Source: Paralvinella palmiformis (lineage: Eukaryota; Annelida; Polychaeta; Terebellida; Alvinellidae). Taken from it: 64,000 nucleotides of DNA. The notes beneath the pieces were generated by a model. It had not been told where the DNA came from. It saw only the letters and a list, made by a program, of their open reading frames with translations, and made no database searches. This document shows positions 12,001 to 22,795 of the stretch, in pieces. A program made the position numbers and the translations under genes. The number at the start of each line of letters is the position of its first letter. Position 1 is the stretch's first letter. The stretch covers positions 434,001-498,000 of the forward strand of contig JAODUP010000006.1 in assembly GCA_025642065.1 (NCBI GenBank), in the 5' to 3' direction.

Positions 12001-12095
12001 GACTGGACATACGCGAAACTGCGATCAAATTGATACTCCAATCAATCATCGATAAATATGATAATCTAATCAAAAGATGATATTGTACTATTGTA

Positions 12096-12112
12096 TTTAT
12101 TGTATATTTATT
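12096..12112 (-). terminator. Polyadenylation signals for the sulfatase gene
   Basis: Two AATAAA hexamers on the minus strand (plus TTTATT at 12,096-12,101 and 12,107-12,112) lie about 285-300 nt past the sulfatase stop codon. This is a reasonable 3' UTR length. Confidence 0.5.
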
Positions 12113-12392
12113 GATTCCCATATAAATCAGAAACAATAAAAACAAACCCTAACCTTAATGGACCTGAAATTTAAATAAAATGCACGAAAGTGATATATCG
12201 TTATTTTCGAAATATTTTAGAGGACTCAAAATTTCAGCCGTCCATTAGCAAGTAGCAGAACGTGTGCGCGCGCAGGTGTTCTTCCCCTTTTACGGGGGGA
12301 GGGGGGTGGATTGGAGTTCCTCCTTTCTCAGTTTTTGACACATCGGCGGCTTTGCATTGAAGACGAATTAAAAATCGATGTGAGAGACGAAC

Positions 12393-14268
12393 TTAGGACA
12401 GACCAATCGGAAAATCGTGAATTACGCTGAATTTCTTTCTGAGCATATTTTTCATGTGTTCCCTATAAGCCGTGTAGTCCGGATGATCCTGAAGATTGAA
12501 CCTTTCATTGGGATCTCTCGCCAGATCGTAAAGCTTCCTATGGAAGCCGGTGTACACTAGGTTGATGTTCCACACTAGTTCCAGTCTTAACCTTTTGTTC
12601 GTCAATGGGATTCTTTTGAACGACGCAAAATCCACATAGCGAATCCTATCGGTACGAATGCTGTACTCGGTGAGATTGCGACCGCGGGAGACCTGAGAGT
12701 AAGTGGCGTTGTGCAAAGCGAGATCCGGATCGACCACCAGCGGCAACAGGCTTTTCCCCTCAACGCACAACGTGACGTCCGTCGACCGTTCCGGACACGG
12801 CGGGGGGATCGCGAGGCCGGCGGCAGCCGTTAGCGTCGGGAATATGTCGAGAGATTCGACGAGCGAACGAGACGTTATACCTCCATCTGTCAGACCGGGT
12901 ACTTTGATGATGAGTGGTACGTGAACGGCAATCTCATGAGTCGTGTACTTACTGACGACGTTGTTCTCACCCAAATGGAAGCCGTGATCGGCGACGAACG
13001 AGACGATCGTCGTCTCAGTCAGACCGAGTTCGTCGAGGACATCCAAAAGAGTGCCTATCAAATAGTCGACGTAGGACATGCAGGCGAAGTACGACCTCCG
13101 GAACTGTCTCAGTGCCATGTCTGGGATGTGGGTCAGGTTGGAATTGTCTTCGGTTCCTTCGACGAACGACGCCATTCCGTGGGATTGGTAGTAGAGCGGG
13201 GTCTGCCACTGGACATCGGCCAAGTACCGCTCGCCTTCCTCCAGTGGGTACTTTTCGAAGAACTCCTCGGGACAGATCATCGGCAGGTGAGGTCGGTAGA
13301 AGCCGATGCCCATGAAGAACGGTTCGGCCTCCTGTCGGGCTCTACTCCGCATGGCCAGGCGTTTCAAGAGCTTCCTCGCGTGAATTGACGCTTTGTTCAT
13401 CCTCGAGCGGGTGCGTTTTTCGCTCCGTTTCGCCGATCGGCATCCAGTTGGCGCGGATGCTGCGCACGCTCTGCATGTGTCGCGGGATGTAGGCTTCGCC
13501 GCTCCAAGACACCGGATCGAAGCGCTGCCGGTGCATCTGGATGTGGAACACCTTACCCAGCGAGAACGTCTTGTAGCCGTTCTCTTTGAAGTACTGCGGC
13601 ATCGTCATATACGACCCGGCACTCTCTCGCCAATAAATGTAGTTCTGGTAGACTTTAGTCGTGTCCGGAGATCTGCTGGTGAGTAGCGAAGTCCTGCTCG
13701 GGCCGCAAAGACTATACTGACAGTAGGCCCTCTCGAGGACCAGGCTTTCCGAGGCTAGACGTTCTATGTTCGGTAGGTACAACTTCGGCTGCTTGCTCGT
13801 ACCCGACGACAGGTGTTGCGGCAGAGCTCGAAAGTCATCTGATATCAGAAATAGGACGTTCTTAAGACGTTGTGGGCGGTCGGAGCTCTCAGTGTTCTCG
13901 CCCTCGTCACCCCGAGCTCGGAAGAGTTGATAGTTACCGGCTTTTTCGCTGGGATGTTTATGGTGTTCAGTTGTCGGGTTAGTTGGCGGTAGGGTCGTCG
14001 GTACAGCGGTACTGCTCAACGACTCCGAAGTGTAAAATGCTCCAGCGGTCGTGATGTTATTGTAGTTCATGATCGGCCGTAATATGTCTTGTTCCATATC
14101 CGGGTGTTCGATATGGAGAACGTTTCTGACGCCGAATGGCAGACATAGCGTGGTCAGTGTCACGAAGACGACGAACAGCTTTCCGAACGGCGTCAATCGG
14201 GTGAACGTGATGACGACCCACTCGCACACGCGAAGGTTGAACTTCAGTAGACAGTCAAAAATCTCCAT
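12393..14268 (-). CDS. Iduronate-2-sulfatase-like protein, one frameshift
   Basis: Sulfatase-family hydrolase expected to remove 2-O-sulfate from iduronate in glycosaminoglycans (lysosome or secretory route). The start is the ATG at 14,268; upstream in-frame codons include only a TTG at 14,301. A hydrophobic segment (LFVVFVTLTTLCLPFGV, about residues 33-49) suggests a signal anchor, followed by a Thr/Pro-rich stem. Catalytic features: metal-binding Asp pair in NVLFLISDDFR, formylglycine motif CGPSR inside LCGPSRTSLLTSRSPDT, KVFHIQ, FFMGIGFYRPHLP, and ADHGFHLGENN with SKYT. These correspond to the Asp-Asp, Cys, Asp-His and Lys active-site positions of human IDS (550 aa). The protein is in two frames: 14,268 to about 13,385, then about 13,400 to 12,393. 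One extra base near 13,385-13,395 explains it. It is intronless and GC-rich against AT-rich flanks. It could be a very recent pseudogene, a retrocopy or an assembly error. Confidence 0.9.
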
Positions 14269-14304
14269 TGTTCTCCGAGACTCATAGCCAACATCCGACA
14301 ACAG

Positions 14305-15158
14305 TCTAACATCCGTTCGCTCGTCACCGGCTTGCGCTCATCCGCTGAATTCGGCCGACGAAGGGCCTCGATGGTACCACTCAGGAAAGCCGGTAATGCC
14401 AGAGTATCGCGTACCATGGAAATAGCCGAAGACTCGATAGAGCGATAAATTATGTAAATGTATTATAAACTTGTATTGGTTGAATGTAAATGTAGACGCC
14501 TATAAATTCCAGATGTTACAGCGAAGATCACAACGGGACTCCCCGTAGGATGGGATCGATTTTTTTCTTCTAATGGTATATTGGACTTGTCGAAAACTGA
14601 CGTGAACCAGTGATATCGTTCATCAGTCATGGGGGGATGTCTGCTATAAACAATATTATATATCGACCTAATTATTTGGGTTATTAGAAATGCATCCATT
14701 AATGGCATTTTTTTAAAGTGGCGTATTTAGAAAGGCCATTTTCTGTGGCAAATCTTGGCTTAGGATCATATTATGCGTATAATATTCCTAATAATAAGTA
14801 AATAATAAATAAATCGATACAAGTGGTGTGTATTGTTTAAATGTATATCTAATACCAAAATAAATCGGGCCATTTAAATGGAAAATGATTTTCTTCACTG
14901 GAATGGCCAGAGAAAGCATTGGGAGATCGAACAACGAAATTAGTTAATAAATAATTATGTATCCATTATTTTATCGCTAAATACTTCCTACCAAATGTCA
15001 GGTAGTTGTGTAGGATATACATCTGATTTGGTGATGATACTCTGGATATCCTGCCTCAGTGGGATACTAAATACCAACATTATTTATATGTATATTTCAT
15101 GGTTCGTCTAAATGTCATACTCCCTGTAGTGATTCGATCTTCAAAGGTCATAAATTAA
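14305..15158. other. Upstream region of the sulfatase gene
   Basis: GC-rich sequence continues to about 14,420, then turns AT-rich. No TATA-like or other promoter element could be assigned with confidence and no further gene is visible. An exon-like minus-strand frame at 14,463-14,708 has no recognisable motif. Confidence 0.4.
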
Positions 15159-15162
15159 TTAA

Positions 15163-15894
15163 AGGGATAGTCCACCTCCATTTCAAATTTTTCAGAGTAA
15201 TAAAGCTATACTCACAAATATCATAAATAATGTCAAAATATGTAAACGATCACCCACATATTAAATAATCCAGTTCAAAGTGCTGATTAATCGACTTTTA
15301 AAGGCGCGTGGGGGGCTGCCTTTTGAAGCTAGACAGAAACCGGAAGCTCCTGAATGCTGATGTGACTGAACGCATCCGGTTGACTCGAAGTCTGTAAAGC
15401 CCGTACAAAAGCATGTAAACAAGTGTGAGCAAAGAATTATTCCAGAACTGAACGGCATTATCTTGCTAAAATTGAATGATATACAACCATATCAGTTTGA
15501 GCCGGAAGTAACCTTAGAAGAGAAAGATCATTCCGATTGTTTAGAAGAAAGCGGAATTGTCGAAGAAACCTCGATGAAAACCAGGAACGCTCATTGGTGT
15601 CTTTGTAAACTCTGTGAACCAATGGCTCCCGAGACGGAATATCTTTGTTGCCATTTTGTGCAAAATGTGAACTGTATTTTAGCTGATTCAAATGTGAAAT
15701 GTATATCACAAAATCCCATATGACGTCAGAGTATTTGAGATTTCTCCTTCCCGCCTTCCAATCTGACTTCCGGTACAGCCGTAATGGCGGCCCTCCAGTA
15801 AATTAGATTATTTCTCTATATCTATGAAATCAAGTATATTTCGTGATTATTATTGTGGAATTTACGAATTTTATTCTGAGGGTGGGCTATCTCT
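15163..15894 (+). mobile_element. TTAA-flanked AGGG inverted-repeat element, copy 1
   Basis: A 732-bp element between TTAA target sites (15,159-15,162 and 15,895-15,898). The left end reads AGGGATAGTCCACCTCCATT; the right end, reverse complemented, reads AGAGATAGCCCACCCTCAGA. The TTAA duplication and AGGG-type ends fit the Kolobok superfamily (established for those termini); piggyBac shares TTAA but has CCC ends. Homologous copies lie at 28,623-28,972 (shorter) and 10,722-11,140 (partial). Uniquely, this copy retains a coding segment at 15,463-15,723. Confidence 0.85.
15463..15723 (+). pseudogene. P2X7-type zinc-coordinating cysteine domain fragment
   Basis: An 86-codon open segment without its own ATG, so an internal exon or remnant. 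Residues 46-66 show the pattern W-C-x-C-x2-C-x-P-M, then E-x2-C-C (HWCLCKLCEPM, ETEYLCC). This is the core of the cytoplasmic zinc-binding 'ballast' domain at the C terminus of the P2X7 ATP receptor (human VWCQCGSC...CC). An acidic stretch comes before it, as in many invertebrate stand-alone versions of the domain. No P2X channel sequence is nearby. The segment lies wholly inside a TTAA/AGGG inverted-repeat element, so it was either captured by the transposon or belonged to an element-encoded protein. Recognition rests on the cysteine pattern; I am fairly confident of the domain, less so of its role. Confidence 0.65.
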
Positions 15895-16554
15895 TTAAAA
15901 ACCAAGTACTAGTATTGTGGAACGCACACACACCTTTCTTGGGTGGAATTTATTGAGTACCAAACCAAACCAAACCAATTATATTTTGGCTCGAGCAAAG
16001 AACATGTTCATTTTGAGTACGCCAACCCGATATAGACCTGTACAACCTAGTGTTGTGTCAACTCCACAGGGTGCATACTGTTTACAGTTGCCTATTTTCA
16101 AAATAAGTAATTTTTCATTTAGCATAACCCCCCTCGTAGGGGAACATTATTTTTCAGACCATCTTGGTCTGTCTGTGTCATTATTTTATTATGGTATAAT
16201 CCATCGAGCTCGGCCACGTATTTATTTATTGCCAGCCAGCCTTTCAGCAATTGATAGATCCGAACGGAGAGCTTCCCTTGTTTCAAGTTCATCACTCTAT
16301 CATTTTTCCAGCGCAACCCATTCTGTCTGTGTGTGTGTGTGTGTGGGGGGGGGGAGAAAATAATATCTTCCGATGAAAAAACCTACCAAAATCGACTTAC
16401 GACAAAGGTGACATCTAGTGATGAATTTTAAACTGAAATTTAAAGCTATTCATTATTAATGTTATTAATCTGTTTGGTGTCTAAAGGCCACGGATGGTTT
16501 CATGAGACTCTGTTTTGACATCCGCTTTCAGTGTCATATGAACCTGTTTAGTGT

Positions 16555-16735
16555 CTCTGACCGGTGATAAATCCTGGCATCAGTTTTTATGGGAGGGGGG
16601 AGAGGGTATCCATTTCCGTGGCATAGTGTCAGGATGTGTATCAGCTTCAAATACTATTGTTCTTACGTGTGTATGTGTTTGGTATTTATGTATGTGTGGA
16701 TACGTGAGTGCGCATTCGTGCGTGCGTGCGTACAT

Positions 16736-16773
<38 letters not shown>

Positions 16774-18353
16774 ATGTCTCTGTATATATATATATATATA
16801 TATATATTATTATATATATATATATATATATGCGCGCGTATGTGTGTGTGCACGCACGCGCTCCCACCAGTGATTGCTGAGAGTGAATCAAACTTTTTCT
16901 CATCCTTTGACAATTTCAAAAATTACAATGACAACGACGGATGTTTTCTAATCGACTTCATCATGTTCTGTTAAACTCTAATAACGTCAGCAGCGCTCGT
17001 TAGTAAATCCTTCATTACCCCTAAAGGATCAGTAAACAATATATAGACTTTATTTGATGAGCGGCACATCTCTTTGTAGGGATGCTTACAACCATTGTAT
17101 AGCCTGAAACCATTCTTGACACAAGTAGTATACGGGTAGTATACACGGGTAGTATAGACTATTTTAACTCCACAGTATGACCTATTTGATTATGCTATCA
17201 GTGAATCCAGAACAGTGCAACTCATATGATGCTAAATAATCGACAATATGACAAAAATACTAAATTTCTTCATAAACTACGAGGCCCCCGATGTCATAAT
17301 GTACGATTTTATTTCAACATTTTTAATGGCTTACTGATTAATAAATGAAAAGACAGCTTCTGTGTGAAATTATGTCAACTGGAAAATCATCCTGAAACTA
17401 ATGTCATTTAGTTAAATACTATTCTCAGGAGTTGAATAGCGTGTAATTTCGGGGGGGGGGGAATTGCATACTAAAATAGTAATACTTAAGGCTTTCCCCA
17501 GGCTGATTAATTTAAGATAGTCTATATATTGTACAGTAGCAGAGCTTGGCAATGAATTACCAAAAAGGTGCTTAACTACTATAAACCTTTTGCTAATTTT
17601 TCCTTTGCAAAGATAATTTTACATTTCTTTTATAATTCTAATCATTGACCTATTTAGTTATTTCTGATATTATTCTATTCACCAAATTCTTAAAATGGAT
17701 GTATAATGTTTACTGTTTAGTTCACACTGTTTTATATTAGCCAGTCTCTGTATTATACATTTTTTGTACACACACACACACACACACAAACTCATGTACG
17801 CACGCACGCACGCACGAATGCGCACTCACGCATCCACACATACATAAACACACAAACACATACACACGTAAGAACAATAGTATTTTCATAAAGTAATCCT
17901 AACAATTACCCTTCGACTTATTTAGCATAATTACAAATAGTTGATAAAAATCATAGGTTAATTGTTAAGGAAGACATCTCCTAATGATGGAAATAAGACA
18001 CACCTTTATAGGTTTGTCTAATGTGTGGGACTCACAAATGACGTCACATCACGAACCTATATCCCCCAAAGTACGAGTACTCGGCCATACAAAGTGAAGC
18101 CACTGAGGCTTCTTGACCTGATAGACGCATACTCTATAGACTTATAATATACATACACTAAACAAAACACGGGCTAGTTCTCAAACTTCTAAACGTAATT
18201 TTGACAGAAGACGGCGCTGTATCACAAACATATCTCAAGCTAATCGGTATATGGCCATGAATGCTGGTACACATCCTGGCATTATGCCACGGAAATGGAT
18301 ACCCTCTCCCCCCTCCCATAAATACTGATGCCAGGATTTATCACCGGTCAGAG
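16555..18353. repeat. Broken inverted duplication
   Basis: Left arm 16,555-16,770 recurs reverse complemented as two blocks on the right. The outer block (TCTGACCGGTGATAAATCCT through to the GCATAGTGTCAGGATGT region) matches 18,269-18,353. The inner block (TTCAAATACTATTGTTCTTA, then TGAGTGCGCATTCGTGCG) matches 17,765-17,890. The right arm has about 375 bp (17,890-18,268) absent from the left arm, so an insertion or deletion followed the duplication. Each arm carries complementary GT/CA microsatellites. The loop (about 16,830-17,760) is AT-rich with a G run near 17,451 and no gene. Confidence 0.8.
16740..16831. repeat. (GT)n and (TA)n microsatellites
   Basis: A GT dinucleotide tract at 16,740-16,772 and TA tracts at 16,783-16,831, at the inner edge of the left arm of the inverted duplication. 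Confidence 0.95.
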
Positions 18354-19131
18354 AACTAAATAGAGAGAGAGAGTCAGTTGTATCGTAGTTTTCCTTACAA
18401 AAACTTTAATTTCTCATGGTGTAGCCTAGTTTAACATAAGCGACGAATTTAATTAACATTAGACAATATGTGTATTTGACTTAAACGACACAAACAGACA
18501 TTCAAAAATGAGCGTCTGCCATAAATAAGTTATTTTGGTTGGAATAACAATACTCTCAAGTGTTGTTGGTATATTTACTTATGTCAGCATACAAATAGAC
18601 ATACATATTGGTAGATATTGCAATATACCTCCATTACAGAATCTGTAATGCAGGTATATTGTATTACAGATCCTGAAAACACATATTAAAATATTACTCA
18701 ATATTTCACCATTTATAAACATCAGCAGCACAGGCACAATTAATAACGGTACAAGCGAAACTCTTAACGGTCAAAGTATGATAATGATACTTATAGTTAA
18801 CAATACCCAGAACACGGAACATGGCGGGTTCAAGTAGTTTGATGTTTGTTTGAACCCGACCAACAGAATTGATTCCAAATTACTGCGAAAACAGCAAGGA
18901 AAACAACAATATTTTAAAGATTCACTTCGACATGATGAATTTGATTTCATGATGGTATTAGAGCATTTCCTCATTTAACATCCAAGAACTGTGTCAGGTT
19001 TCGCATGAATACGCGTGGATATTGAATCTCGCCTACACCATGGACAACTATGTGGTAATAACTTGGATTATTCACAAAACTCATGTTTCATCAGATCAGG
19101 TTCGGGAAATTTCCTCGATATATTCCAACAA

Positions 19132-19154
19132 TATATATATATATATATATATAT
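19132..19154. repeat. Short (TA)n microsatellite
   Basis: TA dinucleotide tract in otherwise featureless AT-rich sequence that extends from 18,360 to 19,470. No gene is supported there. Confidence 0.9.
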
Positions 19155-19474
19155 GCATGTGTGTTTGTGTGTTAAAAAAGCGGCGTAAGAGGCTGGATGA
19201 GACAGTCTGGAGTACACCAAACAAAGAGCGATAGACTGATGGGACAATCAAAACTGTTATTGTTTGGCCAGGTCAGGTAATGTTATGAAAACAGTGAAAT
19301 AAATATACATGTTTGCAAAAGATGTTTGTTTCAAGATTCTCCTGAGTTTATTATATTTATTTATGTACTGTTTACATTTATTTATATGTTGTTCAATGTG
19401 TGAAGTAGTTTGGATTTAGTTCTTGATGAGAACAATAATCCTGTTGTTATCCACGGTTCACGTTTGATAAATTT

Positions 19475-19731
19475 CTAATGATTTGTAAAAATAATTTTAG
19501 GGAAGACTTTTTCAAAAGCACATTTATAAATTTCCATGAATCTTGTATAGGAATCGTTTGGGCAACTCAAATGAAAGATTTCTGTAAAATCAGATTCACC
19601 AAGATAACGCCTGAAAAGGTCAGTAACTCTGTCAGAAAAATGCTCTTGTTTTTGTATTTGAGATGACCGGACGGAAAATTCCCAAGTGACCACCCACATA
19701 TGTTATTCCAGTGGTTGTATTTTTATTCCAG

Positions 19732-19775
<44 letters not shown>

Positions 19776-20590
19776 ATGCTTTGCTCTGAGTGGCAAGAAC
19801 CCGTTAGAAAATAAATTGTCAACATAAATGTTTGCTTTTATTACGATAATTGTACTTCAGCAGGTCAATGTTAAAATATCCCATCATGGTACTGTGTTTG
19901 TTTGCATTTGTTATTATATTCATTACGCCATCTAAAGTTTTTGTAAATATATCAATGTCAGCTTTGGGTTGAGAATTTGATCTATAAATAACATCCACGA
20001 TCCTTATTTTTATTAGAATTGGAAGAGGCTTCAATAAAGATAGATTAGAAAACATGGCGTATACAAGTTTACGTGCTGCTTTATGAATAAGCCAACGCTT
20101 CCATGATTTCCATCATCACGACACCTGGTGATGATTTTATGATATCCAGGTAAGGCCAGACTCTGATCTTTGTCACAATTAAATACTGTAAATCAGCAAA
20201 TGATGGCGGCGTTTTAATTTGGCGAATTCTTGGTTCGACGCGATTTATGAATGTGTGTTATACTGTAAAACGGAAAATGTTGGCGTCGTTTTAAACTGGC
20301 GATTTGTTTTTGGCCATTCGCCAACTTAATAATACTATCGTCAACATTTGCCACTCTATAGTATTTCGCTGAATCCGATAAAATCAAATGCAAAAAGTTA
20401 ATTTTGAAGTTGGAAAAGTAAGTCGTGAAATGAATCCCAGTTTGTTGATAAACTGCGGCAGTTAAGATGAAAGTAAGAAGTGGAGTTTTGATTTATCAGA
20501 CTACTGCTCGCGTTCATAATAGTCAGAGTCAAAGCAACTGAAAGGGGATTCATAATCACCGTCAACACTTGTAATATCTGATTCATAAAT
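19475..20590 (-). mobile_element. CR1-like LINE endonuclease remnant
   Basis: Minus-strand pieces follow the order of a CR1-group ORF2. YFHLNCRSLSTNWDSF (about 20,470-20,420) leads to FAFDFIGFSEI (about 20,390-20,355). Then come VIYRSNSQPKADIDIF (about 20,000-19,950) and MGYFNIDLLKYN (about 19,890-19,855), the endonuclease catalytic block usually written GDFNIDLL, here with Asp changed to Tyr. A connector, SYTRFMEIYKCAFEKVFP, follows at about 19,545-19,490. RT is absent. The fragment is interrupted by a gap at 20,060-20,340 and a (TA)n tract at 19,734-19,771. Confidence 0.75.
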
Positions 20591-20599
20591 ATATCTTAA

Positions 20600-21775
20600 A
20601 TTAAATCTATTGTTTACACTGACCTGGTCCTTTGAAATGTTATCTGTCATTTGCTAGCATATCACATCTTCCTTATCATACTAACCCCGAATATACACCG
20701 GATTGCCACACAATGACATCTGAACAGATTTGAGCAATTAATGGTTATGTATACATGTATAACAAGCAAAGTATATAAACCTGAAAACAAATCAAATCTG
20801 TCTTGGCAGGCATATTTGGTAAATTTCAGATGAAAACAACTGATGGTTGTCCACTAATAATAGACAAATAATATTTTTTTAAATATTTGTTTATTAAAAT
20901 ATCTATGTACACAGAGTTTATTAATAGTACATGTAAAAATATATTCAAATAAGAATCAGATATAAACAACCGTGCTTAATGCAGAACTATGGTATTTCTG
21001 GGAACCTGTACTATCGAAGTTTTGTTCTGTTAACCGGTGAAATGTTGTGTAGTGGTGAGCTTTGTGTGACATTCATTCGTCCGTTATTCATCAGTCATTC
21101 CTCATTTATTCTTTTCTGCCAGGTTGAGACTTTGCATTGAATGTTTTTCTGTTGAATTGTTTGTTGGAATTGAGTTGTCGTCCGCGTTGTTTGAGTCCTG
21201 GTAATTGTGGTTTTCCAGGCGGCGGCTGTTGGTTAGAATTGGAGACGTTGTTCCTTCGGTCGTTTGAAGACCTCACCAGTCTTCCCTGTGGAGGAGTGGT
21301 GTGGTAATCTCGACTTTGGTTGTCTGTTTATCGAACGGTGAAGACCCCGACGGATCCATAGGTTATGGCTTCGTCGAAATAATCCTCGTTCGATGGCGTT
21401 GCTTTCTTTTGCTGTTGTCTTTCGACGCGGATGATACTTCTGGTTTTTTCAAGACCGGTGGTTACTTGTTTGATGAGATCGGACCTGGCTTACTTAGTGT
21501 TATCACAGTCATTCATCCATGTATAAGTTCATTCATTCTGTGTGGGTTGTGTATGTGTTTATAGTAATCATAACGGTGTATGTGTACATAGTTCGTGAGA
21601 TCGCTTCTAGACCTTTTTGAGTGCTAATATGAGGACAGTCAATGAATTTGGATTAGTGGCTGAAAATGGTGGTGGAGTGACATCTCCTCAGCAGTGTGAT
21701 GGAAGGCTAGCCTTATGTCAGCTCGATGTTCTGAACAAAGTGCGTGTTATTGTCTTAAGTACAATTTATGTTAGT
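20600..21775. other. Unassigned stretch next to LINE remnants
   Basis: Read on the minus strand, 21,100-21,540 gives a hydrophilic Lys/Arg/Ser-rich peptide with a few stops. It could be a worn retroelement ORF1 tail, but no motif confirms this. The remainder is AT-rich without signal. Confidence 0.3.
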
Positions 21776-22795
21776 ATAATATGAAACTGAATTTTTCCGT
21801 CACCTTTTAAAATTAATCCTGATAGCTGTTTTAGCCATAGCTTTTCAAAGGATTGTACTGATAATAGGCTTTTGTCTAATGTTATTCTTTCCTTAACACG
21901 ACTAATAATTAGATACACTGTTTCGTGGTTGCTTAGATTTTTATCTTCAAATTTCTTAGAGTTTCTTATTTCCCAAATGATTTCTTTTCCCATGTTAACT
22001 AATATTAATGTGATTTGTGCGATTCGTTTGGCAATGGGTGGTGGGATTATGTTAGTATTATTTTGTGGTCTGGTTTGATGCGAGGAGTGTCAGAGTTGAA
22101 AAGATTTTCGAGACGAATTTCGCTGTATGATATAGGACGAAGAGATGCTCTAGTGATACCTCACAGGGACAATGGACACAGGTTGGTGAAGGATTGATAG
22201 ACAATCTGTGTAGTCTTTGATTTGTGGGAAGGATATTGTGTACTATTTGCCAACTTAGGCTTCTAGTGTTAGGTTAGTTAAACTTTTTGTGGATGTTGCG
22301 CAAGGAGGCTTGAAAGTCTATATCTTTTTGCCTACGAAAGGCTTCGGGCATTGAGGCGTCTTTTTCTATTAACCTCCAGTGGATAATTTTTAAGGTCGGG
22401 TTTTGCATTTGGAATAGTAGGGGTTTGTCAAAATATAATTTAAAGGTTTTGAGACTGTCTCTATAAAAAGGTACTGGTTCTAAGTCGTGCGGTGTAGAAT
22501 TTTTCCATAGTGATGGTTTATTATTACGAAGGGGTAGTCCGGTTCAATATTCTGCAAAGATATGCCACTTTAAGAAATGTAGTAGGTGTCAAATGTAATA
22601 AGATTGTATCTTTTTTTGGAAGTCTATCACTTTCAAGCCTCCTTGTGTGAGATCTTTCGTCATAATAGATCTTTTTACTTTTTCGGTTGGGCTATTCCAG
22701 ATGAAAGTGTAAATGTATCGTGTTAGTTTTGTTATTAGTGTTTCGGAATAAGGTAGGGAGCTTAAAATATACCAGACCTTGGAGCAGGCATATAT

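Noticed and set aside
11776..12145. Val-rich and Cys-rich minus-strand frames
   Set aside because: They follow the AAC/ACG trinucleotide repeat and have no complex sequence.
12921..13388. 155-codon plus-strand frame inside the sulfatase
   Set aside because: It is the antisense shadow of the GC-rich sulfatase coding region and has no motif.
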